The notes beneath the pieces are model-generated. The model was not told the DNA's origin. It saw only the letters and a list, made by a program, of their open reading frames with translations, and ran no database searches. Positions 47,225 to 57,156 of a DNA stretch of 64,000 nucleotides are shown here, piece after piece (the first letter of the stretch is position 1; each line of letters begins with the position of its first letter). This DNA comes from Geobacteraceae bacterium. GTDB lineage: Bacteria > Desulfobacterota > Desulfuromonadia > Geobacterales > Pseudopelobacteraceae. Both the position numbers and the translations under genes were made by a program. The stretch covers positions 1 through 64,000 of the forward strand of contig JAJTBI010000008.1 of assembly GCA_021286935.1 (NCBI GenBank), read 5' to 3'.

Positions 47225-48384
47225 CAGGACGGCTCCTCCAGCACTGCATGGTAGAGTGCCAGCGTTTCCCGGGCAGTCCGCTGCCAACTGAAACAGGCCG
47301 CCCGTTCCAGTCCGGCCTGATGCAGGCTGCTGCGCAGGGAGCTGTCCTCCAGCACCCGCTGCATCTGCAGGGCCAACGCAGCTGCATCCCGGGGAGGAAA
47401 CAACAGGGCCGCGCCACCGGCGATTTCTGGTAACGATGTAGCATCGGCGCAGACCACCGGGCAGCCGCAGGCCATCGCCTCAAGCAGCGGCAGGCCAAAC
47501 CCCTCAAACAACGATGGAAAGGCCAGCAGCTCGGCACGGCGATAGAAAGCGGGAAGGTCCTGCATCGGGAAATAGCCGATCATCCTGACGCAGTCCGCCA
47601 GTTTCAGCCGCTCAATCTCCTGCTGTACAGTAGTATGCCCCTGTTTGGCAATACCGCTCAGCACCAGATCACCGTCAAAACCGGTTGCGTCACGTAACAA
47701 TCTGAAGGCTGCCAACAGTGTTGCATGGTTTTTGTGGGGCCAGGTAGCAGCCGGATAGAAAATGAACGGACGCTCAACACCGTAACGCCTCAGCTGCAGC
47801 CGATCCTGTTCCGGATCGCCCTGACGGCTGAAGAGCGGTGAGGAGGCTAGGTAGACGGTTGTGACCTTTTCAGACGGCAGACCATAGCATTCCAACAGGG
47901 TCCGGCGGACATGGTTCGAGATGGTGATGATCCCTGCAGCCCCCTCGGCTGCACGGCGATACTCCCTGCGCTTCTTGCGCACGACCCAGGGAGAGAAGAA
48001 TTCAGGGAAAAACTCGTGCTGCAGGTCATGGATGGTTACCACCGAGGGACAGGCTGCTCCCGGCGTCAGCAACGAAAATGGGTGATGCACCAGATCGGCC
48101 CGTATCCGTCCCATGCAGCGGGCAGCAAGATCCAGGCCGGTCAGGTTTCTGATGATACCCCGGGCAAGCCATCCGGTCGAACGGGGGGCAAAGCCGTTGC
48201 ACGCCTTTACCTCAAAGCGTGCATCGTCAGGCATCAGCCCTGAAAGATAGCGGTTATCGCCAAACAGCTGATAGCAATCATCGCCGGGAAGCGACGCAAA
48301 CGCACTGATCAGGCTGCGGAAATAGGTCTCCATGCCGCCGATGGTTCCCGGTGCAAAGCTGACGGCGTTCAGGGCCACACGCAT
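47224..48384 (-). CDS. Glycosyltransferase family 4 protein
   Basis: This 386-residue GT-B enzyme starts MRVALNAVSFAPGTIGGMETYFRSL. The donor-site segments are FIFYPAATWPHKNHATLLAAFRLL and FEGFGLPLLEAMACGCPVVCAD. It is similar in layout to the GT4 enzyme two genes downstream, and the pair may be paralogues. It shares one base with the preceding methyltransferase gene at the junction. Confidence 0.9.
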   Translation of the reverse strand: MRVALNAVSFAPGTIGGMETYFRSLISAFASLPGDDCYQLFGDNRYLSGLMPDDARFEVKACNGFAPRSTGWLARGIIRNLTGLDLAARCMGRIRADLVHHPFSLLTPGAACPSVVTIHDLQHEFFPEFFSPWVVRKKRREYRRAAEGAAGIITISNHVRRTLLECYGLPSEKVTTVYLASSPLFSRQGDPEQDRLQLRRYGVERPFIFYPAATWPHKNHATLLAAFRLLRDATGFDGDLVLSGIAKQGHTTVQQEIERLKLADCVRMIGYFPMQDLPAFYRRAELLAFPSLFEGFGLPLLEAMACGCPVVCADATSLPEIAGGAALLFPPRDAAALALQMQRVLEDSSLRSSLHQAGLERAACFSWQRTARETLALYHAVLEEPS

Positions 48385-49163
48385 CAGAGCTGCAGCCCCT
48401 TCCCGAGCATATCCTGCTGCAGCAACGATCTGCGCCGTACAAACGGTGCCAGCATGGCAGCCCCTTTACGTCGGGCCAGCAACCGGAAAACTGCTGCCGG
48501 AATTTTTTTACGTGTCAAAAGATGCATGGTGGAACCGTTTGAATACAGTCTGCAGCCGAACCGTTCAGCGAGCAGTTCCAGTGATTTCAGACTGTAAAAG
48601 GTGATATGCTGGCCGTGCTCAAGGCCGTAATACCACCAGTCACCTGGTTTTGGAGCAGGCTCCGGCAACAGATTCGTGGTAAACAGGACCGCATCCGACA
48701 GAGCCAGCATCTGTTCCAGTTCCTGCAGCGGATTCTCAAGGTGTTCCAGCAGCTCAAAGGCGGTCATCAGCTCATAACGGCTTTTTGCACCAGCATCATG
48801 AATAAACGGTCCGGCAAACAGGTTGCTGCAGTAGGGGTCATACCAGCAGAAGTCATACCCCGCATCCCGCATCAACCGCACCAGCAGGCCGTACCCGCCT
48901 GCATAATCAAGAAAACGTCCGGCAGGATTGAAGAACAGACTGATCAGCACACCGGTTATCCGTGCAAGCTGCACATTACGCGCTACCAGACCCATGTCGG
49001 AGCTTGTTATGGCTTGACTGTAGGCCTCATCGAGCCAGTGAGGTGCATCGATGGCAACAGTACCGCAATAATCACAACGAAGAAATGTAGCCTGTTGGCG
49101 CCCCAGCACGACCGCCTCGCCCAACAGCTCTGTCGGCGCATGACAGACCCTACAGGCTGTCAC
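48384..49163 (-). CDS. Zinc-binding class I SAM-dependent methyltransferase
   Basis: This enzyme has about 259 residues. Two CxxC pairs near the N-terminus (CRVCHAP and CDYCGTV) form a zinc-ribbon, as in sugar C-methyltransferases. A degenerate SAM motif RFLDYAGGYGLLVRLMRDAG and FELLEHLENPLQELEQM follow. The GTG at 49163 is chosen because GGAGG lies 6 nt upstream; the longer open frame lies inside the previous gene. It probably methylates a sugar or sugar-nucleotide of the glycan. Confidence 0.8.
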   Translation of the reverse strand: MTACRVCHAPTELLGEAVVLGRQQATFLRCDYCGTVAIDAPHWLDEAYSQAITSSDMGLVARNVQLARITGVLISLFFNPAGRFLDYAGGYGLLVRLMRDAGYDFCWYDPYCSNLFAGPFIHDAGAKSRYELMTAFELLEHLENPLQELEQMLALSDAVLFTTNLLPEPAPKPGDWWYYGLEHGQHITFYSLKSLELLAERFGCRLYSNGSTMHLLTRKKIPAAVFRLLARRKGAAMLAPFVRRRSLLQQDMLGKGLQL

Positions 49164-50286
49164 GGAGCACCTCCGCAAAGGCTTGGCTAATTCGTTTCGA
49201 GAAGCAGGCTGTAGCATAACGTTCCTCTGCCAGCTTCAGCGCTTTTTCACGCTGGTCGGCCACTTGATCTGCGGGCATGGAAGACACTGCAAGCACAGTC
49301 CTTTCGATGGCTTCCAGGCTGCAATCAGGCAGCAGAATCACCTCATCATCTTCAAAACCACAGGCCGTGCTGACAACCGAGACCATCCCGGCAGACATGG
49401 CTGCCGTCACACTGCCGGACATCCCCTCGGCGCAGGAGGGGAGCAGCATCCAGGCGCAACGCCCGGCCAGCTCCTGAAAACGATGGCCGGTAATATCCAG
49501 AAACCCTTCAGGGTGAATATTGGGCGTTGCAAACAGCTCTCGGTGATACAGCTTACAGAAGTCATGTTCTGACCTGAAACTGCTGCAAACATGGAGTTGC
49601 AACTGGGGATGACGAGGGAACAGTTCCAGCAGCAAATCCAGCCCTTTATGCACTTGACCGCCACTGGCCAGAAACAGAAAGTTCTGCGTCGAGCGTCCGG
49701 AGCCGGCCGGATTGATACCGGCAACCGCCGTATTGGGCAGCAAAAAGACCGGCGGCAGGTTAAACTCATCATAGGTTGCAAGGGTCCGACTATTGCCGAT
49801 CAGAAAAAAGGCATTAAATCGTTCCAACGCCTCAGCGGGAAACGGGTCTGCCTGACGGAGCGGCGCAAGCCGCACCCCTCTCCGCTCAAAAAGGTCATCC
49901 AACCGTTTCAGTTCAGCCTGATTGGCAACCACAGGATTTGAGCCGGTAATATAGGCGATCTTTTTGCCTCCCGGCTTCAAAAACGGCAAATAGGGACGGT
50001 CGTTGCCGGGGTGAATATCGATGACCAGATCGTACTGATGACGCAGCCGCGGCGTACGATTATCGTAATTGATCACATCTACGCAGAATCCCAGCCGGTC
50101 CAGCTGTCGGGCTATCTCCCGGGCCTGCCACTGGTTCTGGTGGGCCGGATTCGGTTCTCCGTCATGCAGAAACGGGGCAACCACGTAACAGAGCAGACAA
50201 CGCCGCGTATGCATTGAGTGACAGACGTTTTCCAGAGTACGCCGTCTGCCCAGCCGGTCGCGAATTTTTCGTATGATGGTTACCAT
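49150..50286 (-). CDS. Glycosyltransferase (GT-B type)
   Basis: This is a 378-residue protein with a basic N-terminus. The donor-domain patterns are FLFLASGGQVHKGLDLLLELF and SCAEGMSGSVTAAMSAGMVSV, matching the E-x7-E region of GT4-like enzymes loosely. HDFCKLYHREL and PNIHPEGFLDI precede it. It has the least typical sequence of the cluster's GT-B proteins, so the family number is uncertain. Confidence 0.78.
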   Translation of the reverse strand: MVTIIRKIRDRLGRRRTLENVCHSMHTRRCLLCYVVAPFLHDGEPNPAHQNQWQAREIARQLDRLGFCVDVINYDNRTPRLRHQYDLVIDIHPGNDRPYLPFLKPGGKKIAYITGSNPVVANQAELKRLDDLFERRGVRLAPLRQADPFPAEALERFNAFFLIGNSRTLATYDEFNLPPVFLLPNTAVAGINPAGSGRSTQNFLFLASGGQVHKGLDLLLELFPRHPQLQLHVCSSFRSEHDFCKLYHRELFATPNIHPEGFLDITGHRFQELAGRCAWMLLPSCAEGMSGSVTAAMSAGMVSVVSTACGFEDDEVILLPDCSLEAIERTVLAVSSMPADQVADQREKALKLAEERYATACFSKRISQAFAEVLRDSL

Positions 50287-51209
50287 CAGCTGAAGCGACC
50301 TTTAACCCTGTCGATGATGGTAGCCAGATGTCCCTTTACGACGGACCGGCCAGCGGGATGGAAGGTCATACGGAAAAACGGTGCATCGTACCGACTGTCC
50401 GGGTAGACCAGTGACGGGTGGCGCAACCCATCAAGCTGCAGCGGAAAAACAGGAAAGAATTGATGGGTCGTATCAGCACCGGTATGGGTACCGCTAACGC
50501 CGATATTGCTGATCAGATTCATACCGGGCACGATGCTTAAACCGTTGTTGAACAGGCAGCTGTAAAACCACTGCACATCCCAGGTATCCAGCCTACCGGA
50601 AAAAACGGTATCAAACAGCCTGGTCAGGTGACGCACCATAAACTGTTGACTGTAGAGTGAGGACAACTGCTTCTCGCCACGCAGCCGAGGCCAGTCTGCC
50701 ATAGTCCGATCATAGCGCTGCCATGCACGACGCCAGGTTGCCCAGCCCCAGATGGCAAAATAGCGGGAAAACAGGTAACTGTCCGGCAGGGCAAGGCGAT
50801 CAAGCAGGTAATTGGTGCCCCCCACCATCATCACCCGCTGATCCTCACGGTAACGCTCAAGCATCATGGTGCAGAACCTGAAAAAATCCGGGTGCGGCAG
50901 ACAATCGTCCTCCAGGATAATCGCCTCTTCTACGAGACTGAAGACCCAGTCAACCCCTGATGAAACCCGCTCCCCACACCCCATGTTCTGCTCTGCATAA
51001 TTTCGTTCAACCGTACAGGGCCAGTCCACCTGTTCCGTAATCCGGCGTACTGCTGCACAGAGCTGATCCTCACCCGCTCGGTCCGACCGGGGGCCATCGG
51101 CCACCACCAGTAGCCGGGATGGTCGTGCTGCCCGGATGGCGTCGAAGACCCGTGTCGTTGTCTCAGGTCGGTTAAAGACCAGGAACGCTATCGGTACGCT
51201 ACAGCCCAT
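50286..51209 (-). CDS. Glycosyltransferase, GT2-like (HlpA-type)
   Basis: This is a 307-residue GT-A protein. VPIAFLVFNRPETTTRVFDAI, then VVADGPRSDRAGE, and the acidic metal motif VEEAIILEDDCLPHPDFFRF are characteristic of the group often named hemolytic protein HlpA-like. The WGWATWRRAW motif after it is typical of this subfamily. It probably transfers a sugar in the exported glycan. It overlaps the FkbM gene by one base. Confidence 0.83.
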   Translation of the reverse strand: MGCSVPIAFLVFNRPETTTRVFDAIRAARPSRLLVVADGPRSDRAGEDQLCAAVRRITEQVDWPCTVERNYAEQNMGCGERVSSGVDWVFSLVEEAIILEDDCLPHPDFFRFCTMMLERYREDQRVMMVGGTNYLLDRLALPDSYLFSRYFAIWGWATWRRAWQRYDRTMADWPRLRGEKQLSSLYSQQFMVRHLTRLFDTVFSGRLDTWDVQWFYSCLFNNGLSIVPGMNLISNIGVSGTHTGADTTHQFFPVFPLQLDGLRHPSLVYPDSRYDAPFFRMTFHPAGRSVVKGHLATIIDRVKGRFS

Positions 51210-52048
51210 CAGTCAGCTTCCGGCCACAACTGCGGCAGCAGGTTGTTACGAATAAACACCAGATTCTGAAATCCAAACAGTTCATGACGTAGAGGGCGGT
51301 AGGGAGTCAGCGGCAACAAACTGACGGGTAGCAGGCGGAACGGGGCGTACCCTTTCAGAAGTTCGATGAAATCACGGCAGAAAACCCTGCTGACCGTATT
51401 CATCTCATTGAACTCAATCTGGATCATGGCAATCTTACCGGCTTCCAAAGTCTTTTGAGCCCCTTGCAGTACCTGGTACTCATGCCCCTCGGTATCAATT
51501 TTCAACAGCCCTATCTCGCTTATTCCCTGTTCTGCCATAAAGCTGTCAATGGTGGTTACGACCACCTCAACAGATACCGCATCTCGGGCATGAATTCCCT
51601 CAATCACATCACGGTACAATGACGCATGCTCGGTACCATCACCGCTCTGGCGATCATACAGGTTAAAACTGCCGGCCGTATTCCCCATACCGCACGGCAC
51701 AGCCTGGAAAGCAAACGTTTTCGATGCTACGGCCAGATGGCGGAAGGTTGCAGGGTGCGGCTCAAATGCCCACACTGTTGAAGAGGGTATCCGTTGTCTG
51801 ACCATGGTTGAGTAACGCCCCTGATTCGCGCCAACATCTAACACGACAGGTGCAGGCAGACGAGCGAGCAGTTGATCAATCAGAAACAGCTCTCCGCTGG
51901 CCTGTTCATCCTCAGAATTTAAAAGCCCCAAGCCACGCAGCGAAAGCTCAAACAAAAGGCGGTTCAGATAATAACAGGCCGGCCGGGCAAACAGACGCCT
52001 GTACAGGCCGAACAGTGTTGATTGCAGAACGTGTGCTACGCTCCCCAT
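51209..52048 (-). CDS. FkbM-family methyltransferase
   Basis: This 279-residue class I methyltransferase has VVLDVGANQGRYSTMVRQRI as its SAM-binding loop, VWAFEPHPATF, and the FkbM hallmark LLKIDTEGHEYQVLQGA. FkbM enzymes O-methylate hydroxyls of polyketides and sugars, and a glycan decoration role fits here. The Met at 52048 is 2 nt from the flippase stop. A longer open frame continues upstream inside the flippase gene and is rejected. Confidence 0.87.
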   Translation of the reverse strand: MGSVAHVLQSTLFGLYRRLFARPACYYLNRLLFELSLRGLGLLNSEDEQASGELFLIDQLLARLPAPVVLDVGANQGRYSTMVRQRIPSSTVWAFEPHPATFRHLAVASKTFAFQAVPCGMGNTAGSFNLYDRQSGDGTEHASLYRDVIEGIHARDAVSVEVVVTTIDSFMAEQGISEIGLLKIDTEGHEYQVLQGAQKTLEAGKIAMIQIEFNEMNTVSRVFCRDFIELLKGYAPFRLLPVSLLPLTPYRPLRHELFGFQNLVFIRNNLLPQLWPEAD

Positions 52049-52050
52049 AC

Positions 52051-53370
52051 CTATATCCCCTTCAGGGTTCTTACAAATAAAAGAGCTCGTATCTGACAAC
52101 GAAAGACCGGCCGTGTGCGGGGGTGCAGCAGATTCATAAAGACCGCAGCCGTTGCCTGTGCAATCACTGTTGCAATGGCTGCCCCTACAGCACCATAACG
52201 GGGAATCAACCAGAGGTTGAGTGCCACGTTGAGTAACGCTCCGCACAGCACCCGCACAAGCGCCAGCTGAGCCAGATTTTCCGCAATGTCCCAGGCCCCC
52301 TGTACCACGCCGTAGAACACAAAGAATGCCGCCCAGATATGGATGGCAAGGACCGGAGCTGCCGCTTCATACCCGGAACCGAGCAGCAGACTAATGATTG
52401 GACCGGCAAGCAGGGTAACCGGCAGGGCAAGGGCAAGCGACATGGCAGCCATCAGGGCAAACAGCCGCTCAAGACGGCGGTAATAGAGTCCCTCGTCCAG
52501 CTCTCTGGTCTTGACCACCGTAGGAAAGAGCGCTGTGACGGCAACAGTCGGCAGGACATACCAGATCTCTGAAAGCTTGGTTGCTGCGGCATAAAGGCCC
52601 ACCACCTGCGCACCTCCCATCGTCCCCAGCATGACCTGATCAATCTTCATGTAGACCGCGATGGAAAGTCCGCTGAGAATCATGGGCCAACTGTCCGCCA
52701 GGAGTGCTTTACAACGTTCGGCAGACGCCTTCCAGCGGACCTCCCCCCTCCCCTGCCGCCTGCGGATCACCACCAGCGCAGTTGCTGTCAAGGCAGCTTC
52801 AACCGGTATAACGGCAATAAAAGCAACCAGAGGGGCACCGGTCAACAGAAGGCCAACCTTAACTACAGAGATACTAAAAAAAGAAACAGAGCGTGCAATA
52901 ACCCCCAAGCGTGGCCGGTTTTGGGCCTGAAACCCCAGGTCAATAACATCAACGGCCTGAAACAGACCGGAGACAGCAATACACAGCACCAGCAACGCAC
53001 CGGCTCTGTCCAGAGGACGCATGGTCAGATAGGCGGAGACCGAGGCCAGTATCGCCAGCAACGCTCCGGCAATCCTGAGTAAAAAGGAAGATCCGGCTAT
53101 AATGCCTTCGTCATCCGGGTGACGTACCAGTTCCCGCACGACAATGCTGTCAAGCCCCAGGGTCATCAGTGAGCCAAACAATGCAACAAAGGCTGTAAAA
53201 AAGCTTAAACGCCCGAACTGCTCTGGTCCCAGATAACGGACGACCCAGAGGGTTATCACCAGCCCCATCCCCATCCGGATCAGACGGTCAGCCATCAGCC
53301 AGGCCACGTTGCCGGTCAGCAGCCTGACATCATCACGTGCAGCAAGCCTTTGCAAAAAAGGTAAAGACAT
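52051..53370 (-). CDS. Wzx-type polysaccharide flippase
   Basis: This integral membrane protein of 439 residues has about twelve to fourteen helices and belongs to the MOP superfamily. NVAWLMADRLIRMGMGLVIT and WVVRYLGPEQFGRLSFFTAFVALF at the N-terminus are typical of O-antigen and exopolysaccharide flippases. It should move the undecaprenyl-linked repeat unit across the inner membrane. No Wzy polymerase or Wzz is clearly present in the window. Confidence 0.9.
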   Translation of the reverse strand: MSLPFLQRLAARDDVRLLTGNVAWLMADRLIRMGMGLVITLWVVRYLGPEQFGRLSFFTAFVALFGSLMTLGLDSIVVRELVRHPDDEGIIAGSSFLLRIAGALLAILASVSAYLTMRPLDRAGALLVLCIAVSGLFQAVDVIDLGFQAQNRPRLGVIARSVSFFSISVVKVGLLLTGAPLVAFIAVIPVEAALTATALVVIRRRQGRGEVRWKASAERCKALLADSWPMILSGLSIAVYMKIDQVMLGTMGGAQVVGLYAAATKLSEIWYVLPTVAVTALFPTVVKTRELDEGLYYRRLERLFALMAAMSLALALPVTLLAGPIISLLLGSGYEAAAPVLAIHIWAAFFVFYGVVQGAWDIAENLAQLALVRVLCGALLNVALNLWLIPRYGAVGAAIATVIAQATAAVFMNLLHPRTRPVFRCQIRALLFVRTLKGI

Positions 53371-53375
53371 TAACT

Positions 53376-54362
53376 CTATTTTTCACCAGGATTTGAAACT
53401 GCACTAACCTGCCGCACAAACCACCTGTACGCATCCCGAACGCCATCTTCAAGCTCTATCCGATGTTTCCAGCCCAAGGCATGCAGACGGGAGGAATCAG
53501 CCAGTTTACGGGGCGTGCCGTCCGGCTTGGTGGTGTCAAAGACCAACTCACCTTCGTAGCCTACCACTTGTTGCACCAGACGGGCCAAGTCGGCAATGCT
53601 AATCTCCTGCCCGGATCCGACATTGATAAGAGCTGGCGCATCAGTATCAGCCAGGAGACCCTTATACAGCTCTTCAGACAGGTTCATAAGGAAAAGCGAG
53701 GCATCAGCCAGATCATCCACATGCATGAATTCACGCAACGGGGTGCCGGTACCCCAGACGGTGACATTGGGAGAGCTGGATTGCATCGCCTCGTGAAACT
53801 TGCGCAGCAGGGCCGGCAGGACATGGGAACCGGTCAGGTCGTAGTTGTCACCGGGGCCGTAGAGGTTATTGGGCATGGCGGCCAGAAAACGGGTGCCGTA
53901 CTGCTGGTTGTAGGAGCGGCACTGGACAATACCGGCAATCTTGGCGATGGCATAGGCGTCATTACTTGGTTCAAGCGGAGAGGTCAGCAGGTCCGTCTCA
54001 CGGATCGGCTGGGGGGCAAACTTGGGATAGATGCAGGTGCTTCCCAGAAACAACAGCCGCTTAACATTGTTTTTCCATGCTTCGTGAATCACGTTGGTCT
54101 GGATCATCAGGTTATCGTAGATAAATTCTGCCTTGCGGGTACTATTGGCGATAATACCACCGACCCGTGCTGCAGCCAGAAAGACATAGTCAGGTTGTTC
54201 CTGCTCAAAAAAAGCTGCAACTGCGGCCTGATTGCGCAGATCCAGTTCTGCAGAGGTCTTTAGCACCAGGTTGTAGTAGCCGGCCTGTTCCAGCTTCCTG
54301 ACAATGGCAGAACCAACCATACCCCGATGGCCCGCCACAAATATTTTTGCACCATGTTCCAT
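53376..54362 (-). CDS. fcl: GDP-L-fucose synthase
   Basis: Fcl epimerises and reduces GDP-4-keto-6-deoxymannose to GDP-L-fucose with NADPH. This extended SDR has [17 protein letters not shown] at the N-terminus and the catalytic S108, Y137 and K141 (STCIYP; YAIAK). [13 protein letters not shown] is diagnostic for Fcl. It indicates that fucose or a related deoxy-sugar is in the glycan. The partner GDP-mannose 4,6-dehydratase (gmd) is not in this window. Confidence 0.95.
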   Translation of the reverse strand: MEHGAKIFVAGHRGMVGSAIVRKLEQAGYYNLVLKTSAELDLRNQAAVAAFFEQEQPDYVFLAAARVGGIIANSTRKAEFIYDNLMIQTNVIHEAWKNNVKRLLFLGSTCIYPKFAPQPIRETDLLTSPLEPSNDAYAIAKIAGIVQCRSYNQQYGTRFLAAMPNNLYGPGDNYDLTGSHVLPALLRKFHEAMQSSSPNVTVWGTGTPLREFMHVDDLADASLFLMNLSEELYKGLLADTDAPALINVGSGQEISIADLARLVQQVVGYEGELVFDTTKPDGTPRKLADSSRLHALGWKHRIELEDGVRDAYRWFVRQVSAVSNPGEK

Positions 54363-54979
54363 TATCTGTTCTCCAAAAATATAACCGGAACCTTGATCGA
54401 CATTGGATCAGTTCCAAGATCCAACAGGGCGTGATAGAGCAGATCAGCCCGATTTCGGGAGCTGATCAACACCTTGTACATACCGCTTAACATGGCTCGG
54501 GCCAGCGACACGACCTCACGCCCCATAAACGTTTCATCAGACACATCCATATCCATCACCAACACTACCTCAATACCTGCCTCATGCAGTGCTAACCAGG
54601 CCAGTTCAGCACACCCGTCAATGCCACACAGGGCAACCCGCTCTACCCCTTCATCCTTAAACTGCATGCACAGCTGGCGGTATTCCTGCAGGACAAGTGG
54701 AACCATACGGTTCAGATAACGGCTGTGTAGCAGAGTCAAACGCCGCAACTCTGCCACTCCCTTAGCGGTAAGATGGTAGCTGCAGCGATTACCAGACAAC
54801 TCCTTGACCCGGACCCACCCTTTGACAGATGCAGTCTTCAGGTAATTATTGACCAGCCCCAGAGCACTATCCAACCTGTGGGCCAGTTCCCGCTGAGAAC
54901 TGACAGAACCCTGCTCTAACTCGCAGAGCAGACGAAACAGGGTGTAGTCATCAAGTGATACCGCTGTTGTTTTGTTCAT
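54362..54979 (-). CDS. Winged-helix regulator with a Rossmann-like C-terminal domain
   Basis: This is a 205-residue protein. Residues 1-75 look like a MarR-type winged helix ([39 protein letters not shown]). The remainder ([20 protein letters not shown], then [16 protein letters not shown]) resembles the nucleotide-sugar-binding Rossmann domain of PglD-type acetyltransferases. It may couple locus transcription to a sugar-nucleotide signal; this is inferred. It overlaps fcl by one base. The ATG at 54979 is preferred over an upstream TTG at 55015. Confidence 0.72.
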   Translation of the reverse strand: MNKTTAVSLDDYTLFRLLCELEQGSVSSQRELAHRLDSALGLVNNYLKTASVKGWVRVKELSGNRCSYHLTAKGVAELRRLTLLHSRYLNRMVPLVLQEYRQLCMQFKDEGVERVALCGIDGCAELAWLALHEAGIEVVLVMDMDVSDETFMGREVVSLARAMLSGMYKVLISSRNRADLLYHALLDLGTDPMSIKVPVIFLENR

Positions 54980-55004
54980 GACCTGAACCGTACTCCAGGA
55001 CAGA

Positions 55005-56195
55005 TTATTTTTCAACCTTGAGTAACTGTTGATAAACCGCTTCCAACTCTTTTACCCGCACATCCCAGGCAAGCTGTTCAACAGCCCGTGTACGCAATCG
55101 CTTGCCCCGTTGCCGCAACGCCTCCCGATCAGTCAGGGCAGTGGAAAGACAACGGGCAAGATCAACCACATCGCCAAAGGCAGCATAGATGCCATCATCA
55201 CCTAACAGTTCCCAGTTGACCGGCGCGTCAAAAGCCACCACCGGCAGGCCGCAGGCCATGTAATTCAACAGTTTACCATTGGCTTCAGTGTCAGAAATCT
55301 TGGGTGAAACTGTAAGATCTGCGGCAGCTAGCAGCATCGGAGCCTCAGCATAGTCAACCCGACCAGTAAAGCTGACAAAACTGCCCATATTAAGCTCATC
55401 CACCAGCTGACGATACTCCTGCTCCGGGTAGCCCATCAGCAACAGATGGAAGTTCCTGCCTTGCTGGATCATTAACCGTGCAGCATGGATCAGCAGATCA
55501 ACCCCCTGGTACTGATTGAACAGGCCCAGATAGGCGATCACCGGCACCTGATCATCAAGTCCCAGACGCTCACGGGCTGCAGCACGGGGAAAGTAGCGGA
55601 ACACCGTGGTATCAACCCCGTCCGGCAAGGAAATCACCTGTTGTAAAGGCATCTGCCAAAAGCGGGTTAATTCCTGTCTGCCCGGCGTTGAGCTGGTGAT
55701 GATCAGATCTGCCAAACGGTTAATGCGTTTTTCAGCCCAACGGAACAGACGATGTAACAAGGAACCGGTTCCAAAAAATCCGTGGTTGAGTGACTCACCA
55801 CTCAGGCTACCCTGATAATCAAACAGCAACGGCATCCTGCGCAGCCTGGCAACCAGCCAGCCGATCAACACCCCTTCGTGGAGATGGGCATGAATGAGGT
55901 CAGGCTTGAATTGACGGGCAACACGTAATGACGTGCAGAGCAACAACAGGTCCAGGTAGGGCTTATGCCAGGAAGGTCCGGCCTCCCGCTTGCTGTACCA
56001 GGGAACGCTAACTGTACGTTCAACCGGCACCGGTTCAAGGTCGCGCCCCAGGTGATAGCAGGCGATCTTCACCTGGTGCCCCAGAGCCATCAACGCCTTG
56101 GCCTCCTCATAGATCCTGACATGACAACCACGGTCTGAAAAGTACGGCGTGGGGGCGATCATCAGGATACGCAACGGTTTTTCAGGCATGCTCAT
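55005..56195 (-). CDS. Glycosyltransferase family 4 protein
   Basis: This 396-residue GT-B enzyme starts LRILMIAPTPYFSDRGCHVRIYEEAKAL. VIAYLGLFNQYQGVDLLIHAA begins the donor domain and ISDTEANGKLLNYMACGLPVVAFD holds the conserved acidic motif. The N-terminal layout resembles alpha-mannosyl or glucosyl transferases acting on lipid-linked glycans. It overlaps the next upstream gene by 14 nt. Confidence 0.9.
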   Translation of the reverse strand: MSMPEKPLRILMIAPTPYFSDRGCHVRIYEEAKALMALGHQVKIACYHLGRDLEPVPVERTVSVPWYSKREAGPSWHKPYLDLLLLCTSLRVARQFKPDLIHAHLHEGVLIGWLVARLRRMPLLFDYQGSLSGESLNHGFFGTGSLLHRLFRWAEKRINRLADLIITSSTPGRQELTRFWQMPLQQVISLPDGVDTTVFRYFPRAAARERLGLDDQVPVIAYLGLFNQYQGVDLLIHAARLMIQQGRNFHLLLMGYPEQEYRQLVDELNMGSFVSFTGRVDYAEAPMLLAAADLTVSPKISDTEANGKLLNYMACGLPVVAFDAPVNWELLGDDGIYAAFGDVVDLARCLSTALTDREALRQRGKRLRTRAVEQLAWDVRVKELEAVYQQLLKVEK

Positions 56196-57138
56196 CGGGA
56201 TCGTTCAGGCGTTCACGAACGGAGTAGATCGGCTTGCCCTGGGATTCATAGTAGGTGCGGGCGTTCAGTTCTCCCAGAAGACCCAGGGTAATGAACTGGA
56301 TCCCCATGAACATCAGGAAGGCGGTCAGGATCAGGAGCGGATTACGGTTCATACTGGTGTTGGCAAACAGTTTCATATAAACCGTAGCGCCACCGGTACC
56401 GCAGGCCAATATCAGTGAGTAGATTCCCCATTTACCGAACAGCTGAATCGGTTTAGTGGCGTAGGAGAGCAGAAATTTAACGGTAAGCAGGTCCAGTACC
56501 ACCCGTACGGTGCGGGAGATTCCGTACTTACTGGTACCATGCAGTCGGGGATGATGGCGCACCGGCAGCTCTGCCACCCTGGCGCCGATCCGCGAGGCAA
56601 GGGCCGGCACAAAGCGGTGCATCTCGCCGTACAGACCGATCCCCTCCAGCACCTCACGCCGATAGGCCTTAAGCGTACAACCATAGTCGTGCAGATGAAC
56701 ATCAGTCAGGCGAGAGATCAGGCCATTGGCAATCATGGAGGGCAGTTTCCGGTTGATGAAGGTATCCTGCCTATCCTTACGCCAGCCGGAAACCACATCA
56801 TAGCCTTCCTTAATCTTTTCAAGCAGTAGCGGAATATCAGCAGGATCATTCTGCAGATCACCATCCATCGGCACAATCACCGCACCGCGAGCAGCCTCAA
56901 AACCGGCAGCCATGGCTGCTGTCTGGCCAAAGTTACGGCGGAAACGGATCACACGCAGGCGTTGGTCAGTGGCCGCAAGCTCCCTGAGCAGTGAAAAGGA
57001 GGTATCACCTGAGCCATCATCCACGCAGATGATCTCATAGGAAAAACCGGTGGGATCCAGGGCGACGGTTATTGCCTCATACAGCGGCCTGATATTATCT
57101 TCTTCAAAATAGATCGGGACAACAACACTCAGGTCCAT
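56182..57138 (-). CDS. GT2 polyprenyl-phosphate glycosyltransferase (DPM1/GtrB/ArnC type)
   Basis: The GT-A catalytic domain has LSVVVPIYFEEDNIRPLYEAI, CVDDGSGDTSF and VIVPMDGDLQNDPADIPLLLEK. About 230 residues in, two transmembrane helices follow (YSLILACGTGGATVYMKLF, LLILTAFLMFMGIQFITLGLL). Such enzymes load a sugar onto undecaprenyl phosphate at the cytoplasmic face. That product could be the donor for the YfhO-type protein encoded in the same cluster. This link is an inference. Confidence 0.9.
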   Translation of the reverse strand: MDLSVVVPIYFEEDNIRPLYEAITVALDPTGFSYEIICVDDGSGDTSFSLLRELAATDQRLRVIRFRRNFGQTAAMAAGFEAARGAVIVPMDGDLQNDPADIPLLLEKIKEGYDVVSGWRKDRQDTFINRKLPSMIANGLISRLTDVHLHDYGCTLKAYRREVLEGIGLYGEMHRFVPALASRIGARVAELPVRHHPRLHGTSKYGISRTVRVVLDLLTVKFLLSYATKPIQLFGKWGIYSLILACGTGGATVYMKLFANTSMNRNPLLILTAFLMFMGIQFITLGLLGELNARTYYESQGKPIYSVRERLNDPDEHA

Positions 57139-57156
57139 CAGAAACTCCAGAATAGG

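Noticed and set aside
51209-52246. A longer start for the FkbM methyltransferase gene, adding 66 residues
   Set aside because: The extra segment lies antiphase inside the flippase gene, has no FkbM similarity, and a Met with suitable spacing sits just after the flippase stop.
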